A stretch of DNA of 64,000 bases, taken from Hemicordylus capensis (lineage: Eukaryota > Chordata > Lepidosauria > Squamata > Cordylidae). The stretch lies in NCBI RefSeq assembly GCF_027244095.1, contig NC_069670.1, positions 16,015,320 to 16,079,319 of the forward strand, given 5' to 3'. The notes below the pieces were generated by a model. The model was not told the DNA's origin, made no database searches, and saw nothing but the letters and a program-made list of their open reading frames with translations. The position numbers were made by a program, and so were the translations under genes. Positions 52,971 to 64,000 of the stretch are shown here, one piece after another (positions within the stretch are counted from its first letter, which is position 1; the number at the start of each line of letters is the position of its first letter).

Positions 52971-54942
52971 GTAAGACCAACACAGCAAGACTTTTCTATG
53001 GAGGGGGAGTCTAGGAATGGTTACCTGTGGCAGATAAATGAAACCTCCTGCCACAGGGGTAGTCTACCTCTGAGCAGAAGTTGCTGTGTAGGGAATGGGC
53101 AAATAGCAAGGGATTGCTATTGCATTCAACAACCTTCTTGTGGGTTTCCTGAAGGTTGGCTATTCTGGGAAACAGGATACTAGCCAAGGGGTCCTTAGCT
53201 CTCTTCCAATACTGTCAGGAACACCACTCAGAATGTAATATAGGCTTTTTGCTCTGTGATACTTACGACACGTTTTGGGGAGTCCTTCCACTATAACAAT
53301 ATTTGACTCAGATATAGACCCCAAGGATTTTGGAAAAGGTATGATTGTTGACCAAGCTACTTATTATCTGTAGGACCCCCCACCACAAGAAATACTACTC
53401 TTCTGAGCAAAACCTTTTTGACTGCTGATTGTGGAGATCTAGATCCCTCCTTAGGAAAACTACTAGTCTTCTATCACAAAAGCCCTCAGATATTTTGCTC
53501 CAGTAATTAATATTGGAAGTTCAGATTAGGTTAAATTTCAGGGGGTAATCTTAACATCTCAATGTGAGGTTCTCACTAAAGAAGCACTAAGCATCATCAT
53601 TTCAGAAAGGAGCCCGGTGGGTTGCAAATGTTGATTGGATATGATCTTTGTTAGAAACAGGGGCAGCTTCAGGTTTGAAGAGGTTGAGCTGAGAATTGAC
53701 TGGTAGAACCCTTTCAACAAGCTGAACTCAAGTTGAAAGAGATCTACCAAAGTGGGTCCTCCTGCTCTTGGAAGTGGTAACAGTGGACATTTTAAAAACT
53801 ATTTAAAACATTCTCCCCACCACCATAGGTAGTGAAGGAGGAATCGTAGTGAATGCAGAGAACAGATTGCCCCAATTTTGCCCATGCAAGCTGTCCATGA
53901 GATTCCAGTCTCAAGTCAAGGTGCTGCATTTCCAAAACCTTCAATGACCTGAAAGAGGCATCATTTTGAAAGCTTCTTTTTCTATTTGTGCCTCTGCATA
54001 GTTTTAAGATAGTGAGTGACGTTCCGCCGGTTGCATTAGCCCTCACTCAACTCACAATGCCAATGACGCCTAGCAGGGCCTTCTCGGTGGTGGCACCCAC
54101 TCTCTGGAAGGAAACATTCTCTCGCAGAGCTACCCTTCATGTCATAGGGACATGATGAAGAGCACTACCTGCTTCTGCCCATAGAACATAAAAGAAGGGC
54201 TGCCCCTCTCATGCGGAGTGTGTGGGAAGTCCGAGGTTCAGTCCCTAGGATCTCAACTTTGAACTATCCAAGGCAGAAGGGCAGGATCTGCAGCTCTGCC
54301 TAAAACTCAGGAAAAGGCTAAGCGGGGTGGGGTGGGAGATCTCAGGAAGAGCTCACACTTTGGCCAGCTTCAGATGTAACACGGAACCCCATCTTCTTTC
54401 TTTCCCATTAATACACCATTCTCTTGCACATTTATTGGAGCTGCTCAATAGGTTCCCTGAATAGATTCCTATGCAGGGCTGCTCAGCTTCAGCCTTCCAG
54501 CTGTGGTCGCATTACAGGCCCCATCATCCCCAGACACAGTCAGGATGATGGGAGTTGTAGTCCAACGGACGCTCGGAGCTGAACTCCTGCAGCGCTGTTC
54601 TTATGGCTTCTTGCCATTCCTGTCTGACTGAAGAGATGTGATCCTCACTGATTTTATGGCAACGTAGGAGCATAGGAAGCTGCCATGCTGAGCCAGACCC
54701 TTGGTCCATCTAGGGCAATGCTACCTGCTCTGACTGGCAGCAGCTCAGCAGAGTTTCAAACAGTGTTCTTTCCCAGCCCAACTTGGAGATGCCACCAGGG
54801 ATTGAAACTGGGCCCTTCTGCAGGCAAAACAGGGTCTCTTCCACTGAGCGACAGACCCATCCCCAGGACGGCTGCCTTTGGCCTCCCATGTCCCACTCTG
54901 CTCTGCAATATTCTGTTTCAGATTCATCTCCACCTCTCCGCC

Positions 54943-55389
54943 ATGATTTGCTGCGGACCAGCTTGCACCGTCCCATCTTGTGCCTCCACCCCAGTGGTTG
55001 GGTTTGGATCAGCAGGTTGCAAAGGAGGTCTCGGCTACGGCTATGGAGGTCTCGGCTATGGCTACGGTGCTGGCAGCCTGGTTGAAACTTCCGGCAACCT
55101 GGGCACCCTGGCCGGAGTCGCCCCTTCCTGCATCAACCAGATCCCCCCAGCAGAGGTGGTGATCCAGCCACCCCCCGTTGTCGTGACCCTCCCAGGAGCC
55201 ATCCTGTCCGCTAGCTGCGAGCCCGTCTCCGTGGGAGGAAACACTCCCTGTGCCGTTGGGGGTTCTGGGATTGTCGGATCCGGTCTCTATGGTGGTCTGG
55301 GATCTGGCTATGGTCTGAGAAGGGGTGGATACATTGGGAAAAGGGGCCTCTTTGGGCGCCGTGGGAGCATCTGCGGATACCCCTGCTAA
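54943..55389 (+). CDS. Beta-keratin (corneous beta-protein), gene 6, A2 copy of gene 1
   Basis: The predicted 148-residue protein is identical to gene 1, with the same MICCGPACTVPSC head, core box and GSICGYPC ending. Exon 2 starts at 54922 after TTCTGTTTCAG. The likely poly(A) signal is ATTAAA at 55829. The intron (52971-54921) carries the same LINE piece (54063-54155) and SINE (54663-54872). Confidence 0.94.
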   Translation: MICCGPACTVPSCASTPVVGFGSAGCKGGLGYGYGGLGYGYGAGSLVETSGNLGTLAGVAPSCINQIPPAEVVIQPPPVVVTLPGAILSASCEPVSVGGNTPCAVGGSGIVGSGLYGGLGSGYGLRRGGYIGKRGLFGRRGSICGYPC

Positions 55390-55949
55390 ATCCCAACTGA
55401 AGGGAATCTCAAATGCTCCACGACTGGCGACCAAGGTGAAGTCCACAGCTGAGCTTCTGGACTTGGGTCCAGATATGCTGAATATGCAGAAGGCCATCCC
55501 AGCTAGCTAGCCAATGGGATTCACCAATAGTCTGCATTTCCCAACCATACCTTCCATCACAAGCACCTTCTCAGTGCTCTCTGCCTCTTGCATGATCTAA
55601 CTCTTTCTTCACTACTTGAGCAGGCCACTAGAAAACTCATCTTGCGATCAAGCTGTAGTTATTGGAGGGAAATGGCATTACACAGCCAGACATCCAAAAC
55701 CTCCCATAAATGTAGACTGTTTTTTGCACTTTTGTTTGTTTCTCGGAAGCCAACAGACTGTCTGTTAGCAATGTTTCCATGTACATCTGTGCCTTATTTG
55801 GGGCAGTTGTATAATAACGCATTGTTAAATTAAATGCTTGCCTTGCTTTATAAAATTATGGACTCTTGGATCTGATTTGCTCACATGGTGACCTGTGCAG
55901 GGTCTGAATGCAGCCTCCTCTACACACACACACACACACACACACTCAC

Positions 55950-58900
55950 ACACACACTTTCTGCAATCACTTTTGTAGAAATTTGGTTCTGAGAATAAAG
56001 TTCACGATAATGTATTGTGACTGACTGGGATGAGATCCATACTGGGAAGTGGGTGTCTCATGCCTTTTTAACAAAACCAGCTCTCTCTGAGGGAGAGGAA
56101 AAGGATACTACAGATCTTCACAGGGTAAGCAGCAGAGACAGGAAAGGTTAGTGACCATTCACAGTGAGGAGAGGGGAAACAAAGCAAGCAGCCAGTAAAG
56201 TGTTACAGCTTCCAAAAATAACGATCTCTTGGCTAGGCAGGTTGCTGGCGGACAGCCCAGACCAAGGGGGTGATATTTCATCAGTGGGACCATTGGTTAG
56301 AAGGTAGTCTCCTTATAGCTGGGGATCTCTTGGGAGTGCTTGGAATGAGACACCCATTTGCACTGGGAGAAGATGACACTATTGTTGCTAGCTGATATCT
56401 CCTCTTCCCCAGAAAGTCCCAGGTCCCCTTTGGAGTTGTATAGGAGGCAGACATGCAACAGGTAAAGATTTTAGACTATCAACAGTCCACAGGTGAAATG
56501 AGACGTCCCCCACTGGTCAAATAACACTGATGATTATGGACATTTCACTGTGGTTCCACCAGTGGGGTAGCAGTACGGTGTTCTGTTGCATCATGTGTGA
56601 CTCTCTGCCACCACTCCCCACTCCCCACCTCCCACCACAGCCATGCCAAATAACAGCTCATGACCCTTCAGGGGTATCAATTTAACAGCTTTTATAAGGG
56701 CATAACCCAGTGCAACTCTTGGTGCTATCTCCTGTTGGGCCCTCCTAACAGTCAAGCAGGCTCTGTGGAGCCATAGCTCAGTGGAAGAGTGTCTGCTTTG
56801 CATGCTGGGAATTCCAGGTTCAGTCCCTGGCAGCATCTCCCGGTAGGGTTAGGAGAGACACCTGCCTGCAATTAAGGAGAGCTGCTGCCAGCCAGTGCTG
56901 ACAATACTGAGCTTGATGACCAAGGGTCTGACTCAGTATGAGGCAGCTTCCTATGTGCCTGTGTTCTAGGACCATAAGGAGTTGCCTTAGACCAAGTCAG
57001 ACCATGGGTCCATCTAGCTCAGTATTGTCTACGTAGATGGGCAGCATCTTCTCCAAGGTCACAGGCAAAGTATCTTGCAGGCCTATCTAGAGATGGCACA
57101 GACGGACCTTGAGAGTGTCTGCCTGCAAGCATGGAGGTGTTCTTCCCAGAGCGGCCCCATCTCCTAAGGGGAATGTCTTATGTGTAGTCTCCCATTCAAA
57201 TGCAAACCAGGGCAGACCCTGCTTAGCAACAAGAACAATTCAGGCTTGCTACCACAAGACCAGCTCTCCTCGCCTTCCAATTTTGCCTAAATAAAGAACA
57301 ATACTAGTCTAGTAGGGACACGTTTTGTTATACCACCAATTTTATAATCAGTGTCCTTATAGATCAATGACTCCCTTGTCATTGAATCTTCCCGGTCAAG
57401 AAGATTAATTTCATGCCAAGCTCTAGTTATCCAATATTAAGCCTGCTTTCCCTCACAATGCAGGCAATGGGTTAAAACCCATCAGCAATTAACAGTAGCT
57501 AGCCAATCAATTAAGATTCAGATGCAGATTCAGAAAATTTGGGTACAAACTGAATCTGGGGTGATTTGGGCGGTCAGATTCAGACCCAAAACAAATCAGG
57601 CGTGATTCCAAATCTTCTTGATTTGTGCACATCCCTAGTTAACAGTAGCTAGCCAGTAGATATGGCTACAGATAGGGAAACCATGGGCAGCCAGGAAAGG
57701 AAACAAATGGATCAGAGAACAAATCCGTCCAGAATTTTCACTCGAGGCACAAATGACCAGGCTCAAACGATCATACTTCGGTCACATTATGCAAAGACCC
57801 AGCCCCATCGAGAAATCCATCATGATGGGGAACATTGGAGGAAAGAGAAGAAGAGGACGATCAGCAGCAAGGTGGATGGACTCGTCAATGATCAGGACAG
57901 TGAATGATCCACTGAGAGACCTTCAAGGCCAAGTGGAAGACAGATCATCCTGGAGAGAATCTCTCGATGTGGTCGCTAAGTGTCAACACCAACTTGACAG
58001 CAGTCCATCCATCCATCCATCCATCCATCCGAGAAACCTTATGGTGCGGGAAGTTGTGTTTTCTAGGATATTGTAAGATTGTTCTGTAGCTAATCTATCT
58101 GATTGTAATGAACTGCTTGCTTAAGTAGAGCAGGGAGGAAAGCTCGGGGGTTTGAGAGAGGAAGGCCATAGTCTAAAGCTCTGTATGCAAGAGATGGGGA
58201 GATAGTAACCCTGCTTCTATACTGTTGCATTGTGTGTAATTATTAGTCACTATTTGTGCATATCAGTTATATTTGTTATTCTGATTTTTATCTCTTGGTT
58301 GGCCAATGGCTGTAAGAAAAACTGATAGTGATACTGAGATAGTAACCCCTTGAGTCTTTCTCTATGCCAAAGGTTCTCAAATTGGGGCTCCCCAATGTTG
58401 CTGGACTACAAATCTCATCATCCTCAGTCACAAAGGGGATGATCGATGTCGTAGCCCAAAAGGGGCTGGCACTCAAGCTGGGAGGAGAGGAGAGCTGGTC
58501 CGGTGGTAGCAAGCATGACTTGTCCCCATAGCTAAGCAGGGCCTGCCCTGGTTGCATATGAAAGGGAGACTAGAAGTGTGAGCACTGTAAGATATTACCC
58601 TTAGGGGATGGAACCGCTCTGGGAAGAGTATCTAGGTTCCAAGTTCCCTCCCTGGCAGCATCTCCAAGATAGGGCTGAGAGAGACTCCTGCCTGCAACCT
58701 TGGAGAGGCCGCTGCCAGTCTGTGAAGACAATACTGAGCTGGATTGACCAATAGTCCAACTCAGTATATGGCAGCTTCCTATGTTCCTAATAAGCTAAGC
58801 CACATCCCTCAGTTCACATGTGATCTTAGCCAAAATGCCAAGAAGTGGTGAGGACTCCTGTGTTGTTTAGCTATGGGAGATACATCAACAGCAATCACTC

Positions 58901-59600
58901 ATTCCTGATGCTTAGAGGATGGGGCTGTAGCTCAGGGTTGGAGCATCTGCTTTGCATTCAGGAGTTCAGGCTCAGTCCCAGGAGGCATCTCCAGGTAGGG
59001 CCAGGAAAGACTCCTGCCTGAAACCTTGACAAGCTGCTGCCAGTCAGAGCAGATAATACTGAGCGAGGTGGACCAGGGTCCTGACTCAGCATCAAGCAAC
59101 TTTCTGTGTTCCTAGGATCTTCCACCCCACCAGGCCTCTGGACCTGGCCTCTGGACTTGGCCCTAACCATTTTACTGGTGTACAACATACAGGAACGTGA
59201 AGAAACCAAATTCATAGACACTGGAGTTGAGATGCAGAAAATGCTTTAATAGGCATGGAAAACAGCAGTACACTTGACAGTAATAGCAAAAAAGAGCCGG
59301 AGTCGTGCAGAAATTGAACAGCTTCCTCACTGAGAATCTTCTAGAACAAGCAAAGAGGAAAGAAACCAAGGGCTCTCCTTCAAGTCCGAGGCTGGCAAAT
59401 CTTTCCAGATTCATGTACAGACATCAAACGCAGAGGCTCTTTCCCCGAGAGAGAAGCCTACATCTTAGTGGAGATGAGAGAGCGAAATTAGCACAGAGAG
59501 ATGAAAATGTTGGAGGGACTCGGAGGGCGACAGGAAAATAGAGTCAAGAAAACTTGGGTCCTGAGTTTCAGACATGCTGAGAATGGGAAACTACTGTTGA
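55950..59600. other. A2 intergenic segment between gene 6 and the keratin fragment
   Basis: It repeats A1 7.33-11.0 kb: tRNA-SINE 56758-56965, 5S-headed SINE 56966-57270 (-), hAT-like element 57496-57637, BovB C-terminus 57662-58005, 5S-headed SINE 58491-58791 and tRNA-SINE 58917-59117. No gene. Confidence 0.8.
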
Positions 59601-59732
59601 CGCTGGGTGGGAGAGAAGACTCTTATCATGGCTGAATCTAGGTGGGTGACGTCAGTTACAGTTCTAGGTCATGGCTGCCCATTCCTGGTCGTTCCTATGG
59701 TCATGTGGAAATTCTTCTTGGCTTTAATAGGT

Positions 59733-59857
59733 TTATATGCACACATTCCCACAGATGCTTCCATGGCGCCGCAGGAGAGACCTCTTTCCGAAATATCCAC
59801 CCCTCCTTCCAAGGGCTCCGTAACCCTAGCCATAACCACCATAGAGACCGGATCCTA
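59733..59857 (-). pseudogene. Beta-keratin 3' fragment, A2 copy
   Basis: Same truncated tail as 11128-11252, including the in-frame stop and the HGSICGNVCI ending. Confidence 0.8.
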
Positions 59858-61454
59858 CAAAGTTGCATGAACTTGTCTATTGACATGAACAAAACAACAT
59901 TTTGGGAAAAGCAGAGAAGAAAAGTTCCTATCTGTAGCATGCAATTGAAGGTCCTGTTTCCTGGTTCACCTGTAAAATGCACACAGTTGTTGTCATTCAC
60001 ACAAACACACGTACGAGTGTACAAACGTCTGTACACCGAATCAGCATAATGTCTGAATTGGGCTAATATGTCTAGGGGGTAAATTCAGTAGGATTCTTAT
60101 GTTCAACACATGTTCAATGAGTGTACCATGTACACAAGCACAGATCTGTACACAGGTATAGTCATTCACATGATATGCTGAACGCAGGTCTAGACTTCTA
60201 GACACAGGAAGTCCAGACATTTCTAGACATATTCTTAACCTTTTTCTATAATTTGGACAGATTTTATTCTTTACACTAATAGGGGAAATTACAGTTGTTT
60301 TCCCACCACAGGCAATATTAGGGTGGCGGTGGATTGATGAATTGAGGTTCATTGTATTATGTTTTGCTGTTTGTGTCTGGATCTATATTGTTTAGCATTG
60401 TAATTCTGTTTTAATACATTTAATTTAAAAATGTAAAAGAAAATAAAGTAAAAAATCAAGGCAGAAAATGATGCCGCATCTTTAGGCACCCCTGTGGTAG
60501 AAAGCAGTGCCCTCGAGGAGGCAGCAGCCTTTCTCACACACCTGTGGAATCACGGCCTGTTTTGCAGCACGGAATATTTGCCACATGACTGCAGTCTGAA
60601 ACTGCCCTGACCTGAGGATTTGAGTGAACTCAGTCTTCTGAGGAACAGGAACAGTAGCCAGTTTGGGCTTCATACATTTCCGTGGAGAAAACAGAACGCG
60701 AGAGCTTCGGCTTAATTAAAACCCATGGATCCGGGCTATTTGCTGCCGTAAGAAGGCACAAAGTCAAGAAAAGGTGGTTTCCCGCATCAGCATTAATTTT
60801 GAAGTGGTTTTGTTCATCTTCTCCCTGGAGTTTAGAGATGCCGCCTTCTGCTAATAAACCTGTTGTCTTGTCACCTGGGACTGAGTGCCTCTGAACATGT
60901 GCAGAGTTGTTTCCCTGCACAGGGAAATAAACCTTAAAGAAAACCTCGTATGGGTGAAGTTGTTGCTGGGCGTGTGCAGAATTATTTTTCACTTTGTTTA
61001 CTGCAGACAGAGGAGTTCTGATGCAGGGGGACTCCCTCCCTCCCTCCCTCCCTGTGACCAGTATAATCTGGAATTCTGCCACCTAAATATGTTTACAGGG
61101 GCATTCTGTGGGAAGGGGGCAAGCTAGCTGATACCCCATCTTTTGCCCCATTTAACCCCCAACACACATTCACACCCCCACCCCCACCCCCACACGTGGG
61201 GTGGACACATCACCCGAATGAGTCCCCATTTTCCCCACCTGGAAGTGGGATAGTGAATAGAGGTGGAGAAGTCCTCTCCTCAGCTTGTGTGCCCTTCCTC
61301 TCCACACTTGCCTCTGAGCCCTCCCACCTGTGGTTCTGTGTTCTCAGTCCAAAGCCCTCCCTGAGATCTGGAGACAGCCCCCACCACACGGTCATAAATT
61401 GGGCCGGGGGGTTTCAAGCAGACCAAGAGACTCGTGTTAGAGTGCAGCATGGAT

Positions 61455-61460
61455 TTTATT
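61455..61460 (-). terminator. Gene 7 poly(A) signal
   Basis: AATAAA on the minus strand, in the same position as for gene 2. Confidence 0.75.
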
Positions 61461-61758
61461 GAAAAGGAGTGGAGGGAACAATTGTAGGAGATGAAGGTTG
61501 TGAAAATGATACAGGCAAGCTCAAGAAGAGAGTGGGGCTCCGTCTTGGAAAGGAGACATTCAGGAAACAAAGTGTAAATGGGGGGCAAGAAAGGGGTAGC
61601 GGACGTTAATACAGGAGCCGGAGGCTGGGAGGATGGTCCCGGAACCTCATGGCTCTTCTCACTCTGGGTCTAGATGCTCCGTCACAGAACTCGATGGTGG
61701 CTGTCCGTTCCTGGTCATTTCTGCTTTCATGGGGATCTTCTTTTCAGCATTAAGAGGT

Positions 61759-62247
61759 TTATACGCAGATGTTCCCACGGCGCCCCAGGAGAGACCTCCT
61801 TCCGTAATATCCACCCCCCCTTCCAAGGGCTCCGTAACCCAAGCCAGAACCCAGGATGCCAAGGAGACCGGATCCTAAAATCCCGGAACCCCCAATGGCA
61901 CAGGGAGTGTTGCCTCCCACGGAGACGGGCTCGCAGCTAGCGGACAGGATGGCTCCTGGGATGGTCACCACAGAGGCGGGAGGCCGGATCACAATCTCTG
62001 ACGGGGGGGTCTGGTTGATGCAAGAAGGGATGACTCCGGCCAGGGTGCCCAGGTTGCCAGAATTTTCAACGGCTCCATAGCCAGAGCCCAGACCTCCGTA
62101 ACCAAGACCTCCATAGCCGTAGCCGAGACCTCCATAGCCGTAGCGAAGACCACTGTATCCAAGACCACTGGAGCCTGCTGACCCAAAGCCCACAACAGGG
62201 CTGGAAGCACAGGATGGGACGGTACAGGCTGGTCCACAGTTGGCCAT
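61759..62247 (-). CDS. Beta-keratin (corneous beta-protein), gene 7, A2 copy of gene 2
   Basis: 162 residues, opening MANCGPACTVPSCASSPVVG. It differs from gene 2 at residue 10 (V for I), at GYSG for GYGG, and at the C-terminus, GRRGNICV where gene 2 has GRRGSVCV. The core is CINQTPPSEIVIRPPASVVT. Exon 2 starts at 62265. The ending corresponds to a different 12-nt deletion of the gene 3 type end. Confidence 0.94.
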   Translation of the reverse strand: MANCGPACTVPSCASSPVVGFGSAGSSGLGYSGLRYGYGGLGYGYGGLGYGGLGSGYGAVENSGNLGTLAGVIPSCINQTPPSEIVIRPPASVVTIPGAILSASCEPVSVGGNTPCAIGGSGILGSGLLGILGSGLGYGALGRGGGYYGRRSLLGRRGNICV

Positions 62248-62400
62248 TATTTGCTGGAGGTAAAGCTGAAAGAAAATAGCCTCAGTACAGTGAACTTTGT
62301 ACTATCAAGAGTGCAGGAGATATTCTGGCAATCAAAATCATTGGCTGTAATTTCCTACTGTCCTTCAAGTCACCTATTTCCATCAATACCTCAGGTACAC

Positions 62401-62450
<50 letters not shown>
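62401..62450. repeat. (TAA)n microsatellite
   Basis: Longer than its A1 counterpart at about 13795-13816, one of the clear length differences between A1 and A2. Confidence 0.95.
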
Positions 62451-63642
62451 CATAATGCAACATCAAGAACCTGGAAGAGAAAGAACATTACAAATACCTG
62501 GGCATTTTCCAGGCTGATTACATTGCACACGCTGAAGTTAAAAGAAAAATTTGATATCCTCAGTACAGTGAACTTTGTACTATCAGGGGTGCAGGAGATA
62601 TTCTGGCTATCAGAATCATTGGCTGTAATTTCCTACTGTCCTCCAAGTCACCCATTTCTGTCAACACCTTAGGTATACTACTACTACTACTAATATGAAT
62701 AATAGTAACAACAACAACAATTGTAGTGCACAACCTTCCCTCCCTCTAAAGAGTTAACCGGAAGTGAACCCTTATCTTGACTGACAGGCTGGTGAACTCC
62801 AGCGTTCAGCCAATCAGCAGACAAGGTGTGTGGGATCTAGAGAGCTGTTGTCAGGAAGAACGGAGTTCTTTGTTAGAGAAGAAGCTAGGCTCACAATCTA
62901 AAAAGAAACATAAGGCAGATACCAGGAACAGCCACTGGCGGGATGCTGTACTAGGGTTGGATAGGGCCAGTTGCTCCCCCCCTGCTAAATATAAGAGGAT
63001 CATCACTTTAAAAGGTGTTTCTCTGCCTAATTAGCAGGTGATCTCCCAGGAGGCATCACGTGTGCATTTTTGTACATTTCCAAATGTGGGTTGTTGCACA
63101 GAACAACGTTTGCCAGGTTTGATCTCGAGGCAGCCAGAGTCCATGATCAGAACTCTCTCCCTGAGAGACCAGGGATGTCTGCCGTTCAAATATGACTTCG
63201 GCACAGATTCTTATACAAAGAAATCTTGCATCAACAGAGCACATTTTAGAGTGCCTGCTACAACATCTAACCACCTGCAAAATGCTTATGTCACTGGGAT
63301 TTAAACCAATCTGTCCCAGTCCATGGTTGTGTTGCTCTATGAAGCAAAGCACCAATAGCTGTCCCTTCCTATACTTTTCCTGTCTCTCTTTCCCCCCTAA
63401 TATCAAATCTCCTGCCTTATGTCAAACATCCCCTTTTCTTCCTTCTCTGTTAGGAAAGGAAAAAGAAAAGCAGTGATGTCCCATTTCTCCTTCCTTCCTC
63501 TGAGGCCGTCCATGGCAGGAGGGGAGGCTGGGTGGTTGTCACGCCACCCCTCCGAATCTGCCACCCGAAGAGGCCTGATTCCACATGCCTCATAGGAGGG
63601 CCGGCTCTTTAACAGGTCTGTTCAAAGTGCCTCTTGACTTAC

Positions 63643-63722
63643 CAACAGGAGTAGAAAGCAAGAGAAGGGAAGCAGATTGAGTGGAGCTGATGGAAGATCT
63701 CAGGATGGGGAGGCCTTTTATA
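63643..63722 (-). promoter_or_regulatory. Gene 7 TATA box and non-coding exon 1
   Basis: TATAAA on the minus strand at 63722-63717. Exon 1 ends at 63643 before GTAAGTC (63642-63636). The intron runs to 62266. Confidence 0.8.
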
Positions 63723-64000
63723 CCATTTTCTCGGTGTCCCATGCTGGCCCCACCGTCAGCTTGGAGATACCACTTTGTGCCTGTGGTTTTAATTAGCAAG
63801 CAGCCCAGAGCCATTTGGGAACTGCATCATGCCCCCAAATTACTTTAATGACTCTCAAAGGAGAGGTAAAATGTTAGCATTTTGACAGATCTGCACATTG
63901 TGGCTGGCACATTTCTGACACTTTGATCTTCTCCTTTGCATTCCTCAGCAAAAATGCATTTCCTTGTTTCCTTCTTCTGTGGCACTGACATCAAGAGGAG

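Larger units (their letters stand above)
44226..64000 (+). repeat. Segmental duplication copy A2 (runs off right edge)
   Basis: 44226-48612 mirrors 39310-35319 and then 25566-25147 of copy B, with coordinates summing to about 83536 on the pseudogene 5 side. 48613-64000 repeats 1-15372. It contains pseudogene 5, gene 6, a keratin 3' fragment and gene 7. It has no trace of the hAT element found in B, so it preserves the unoccupied target at about 48215-48230. Confidence 0.94.

Overview
This is a window of squamate reptile (lizard or snake) nuclear DNA. It carries a cluster of beta-keratin genes (corneous beta-proteins, the structural proteins of scales, claws and setae). Evidence for this is a set of small Gly/Tyr/Cys-rich proteins starting M..CGP.C, with a conserved proline-rich core (INQ.PP.E.VI.PP..VVT.PG.IL). 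Each has a 5' non-coding exon behind a TATA box and one intron in the 5' UTR. The background of BovB/RTE LINE pieces, BovB-tailed SINEs, 5S-headed SINEs and hAT elements also fits Squamata. I cannot name the species.

Layout. The window is built mostly from three copies of one segment. Copy A1 (1-15372, forward, running off the left edge) and copy A2 (44226-64000, forward, running off the right edge) are nearly identical where they overlap, at an offset of about 48.6 kb. Copy B (18346-39310) is inverted, more diverged, and has lost several blocks. A1/B and B/A2 are therefore two large palindromes, with spacers at about 13.7-18.3 kb and 39.3-44.2 kb. Eight beta-keratin promoters alternate strand along the window: gene 1 (+, CDS 6327-6773), gene 2 (-, 13151-13639), gene 3 (+, 18346-18864), a relic whose coding region is deleted (-, 21040-21390), pseudogene 4 (+, 38125-38637), pseudogene 5 (-, 44903-45397), gene 6 (+, 54943-55389, the A2 copy of gene 1) and gene 7 (-, 61759-62247, the A2 copy of gene 2). 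A truncated 3' keratin fragment lies at 11128-11252 and again at 59733-59857.

Transposon. Copy B is split by a 9752-bp hAT DNA transposon (25567-35318). It has an 8-bp target duplication, 11-bp inverted ends and an open 741-codon BED-finger transposase (29766-31991). The mirror copy at 48.2 kb keeps the empty site, which dates the insertion after the B/A2 duplication. A 155-bp non-autonomous element with the same ends lies nearby at 36027.

How it fits together. The genes would make related matrix proteins in differentiating epidermis. The cluster appears to evolve by inverted duplication, gene conversion, deletion and slippage. Gene 3 is a mosaic of gene 1 and gene 2 types. Genes 2 and 7 differ by alternative 12-nt losses from a tandem repeat that gene 3 keeps. 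The mirrored pseudogenes 4 and 5 share one stop codon but differ in the second. The near identity of A1 and A2 could be a recent 48.6-kb duplication or partly an assembly artefact; the sequence alone cannot decide.
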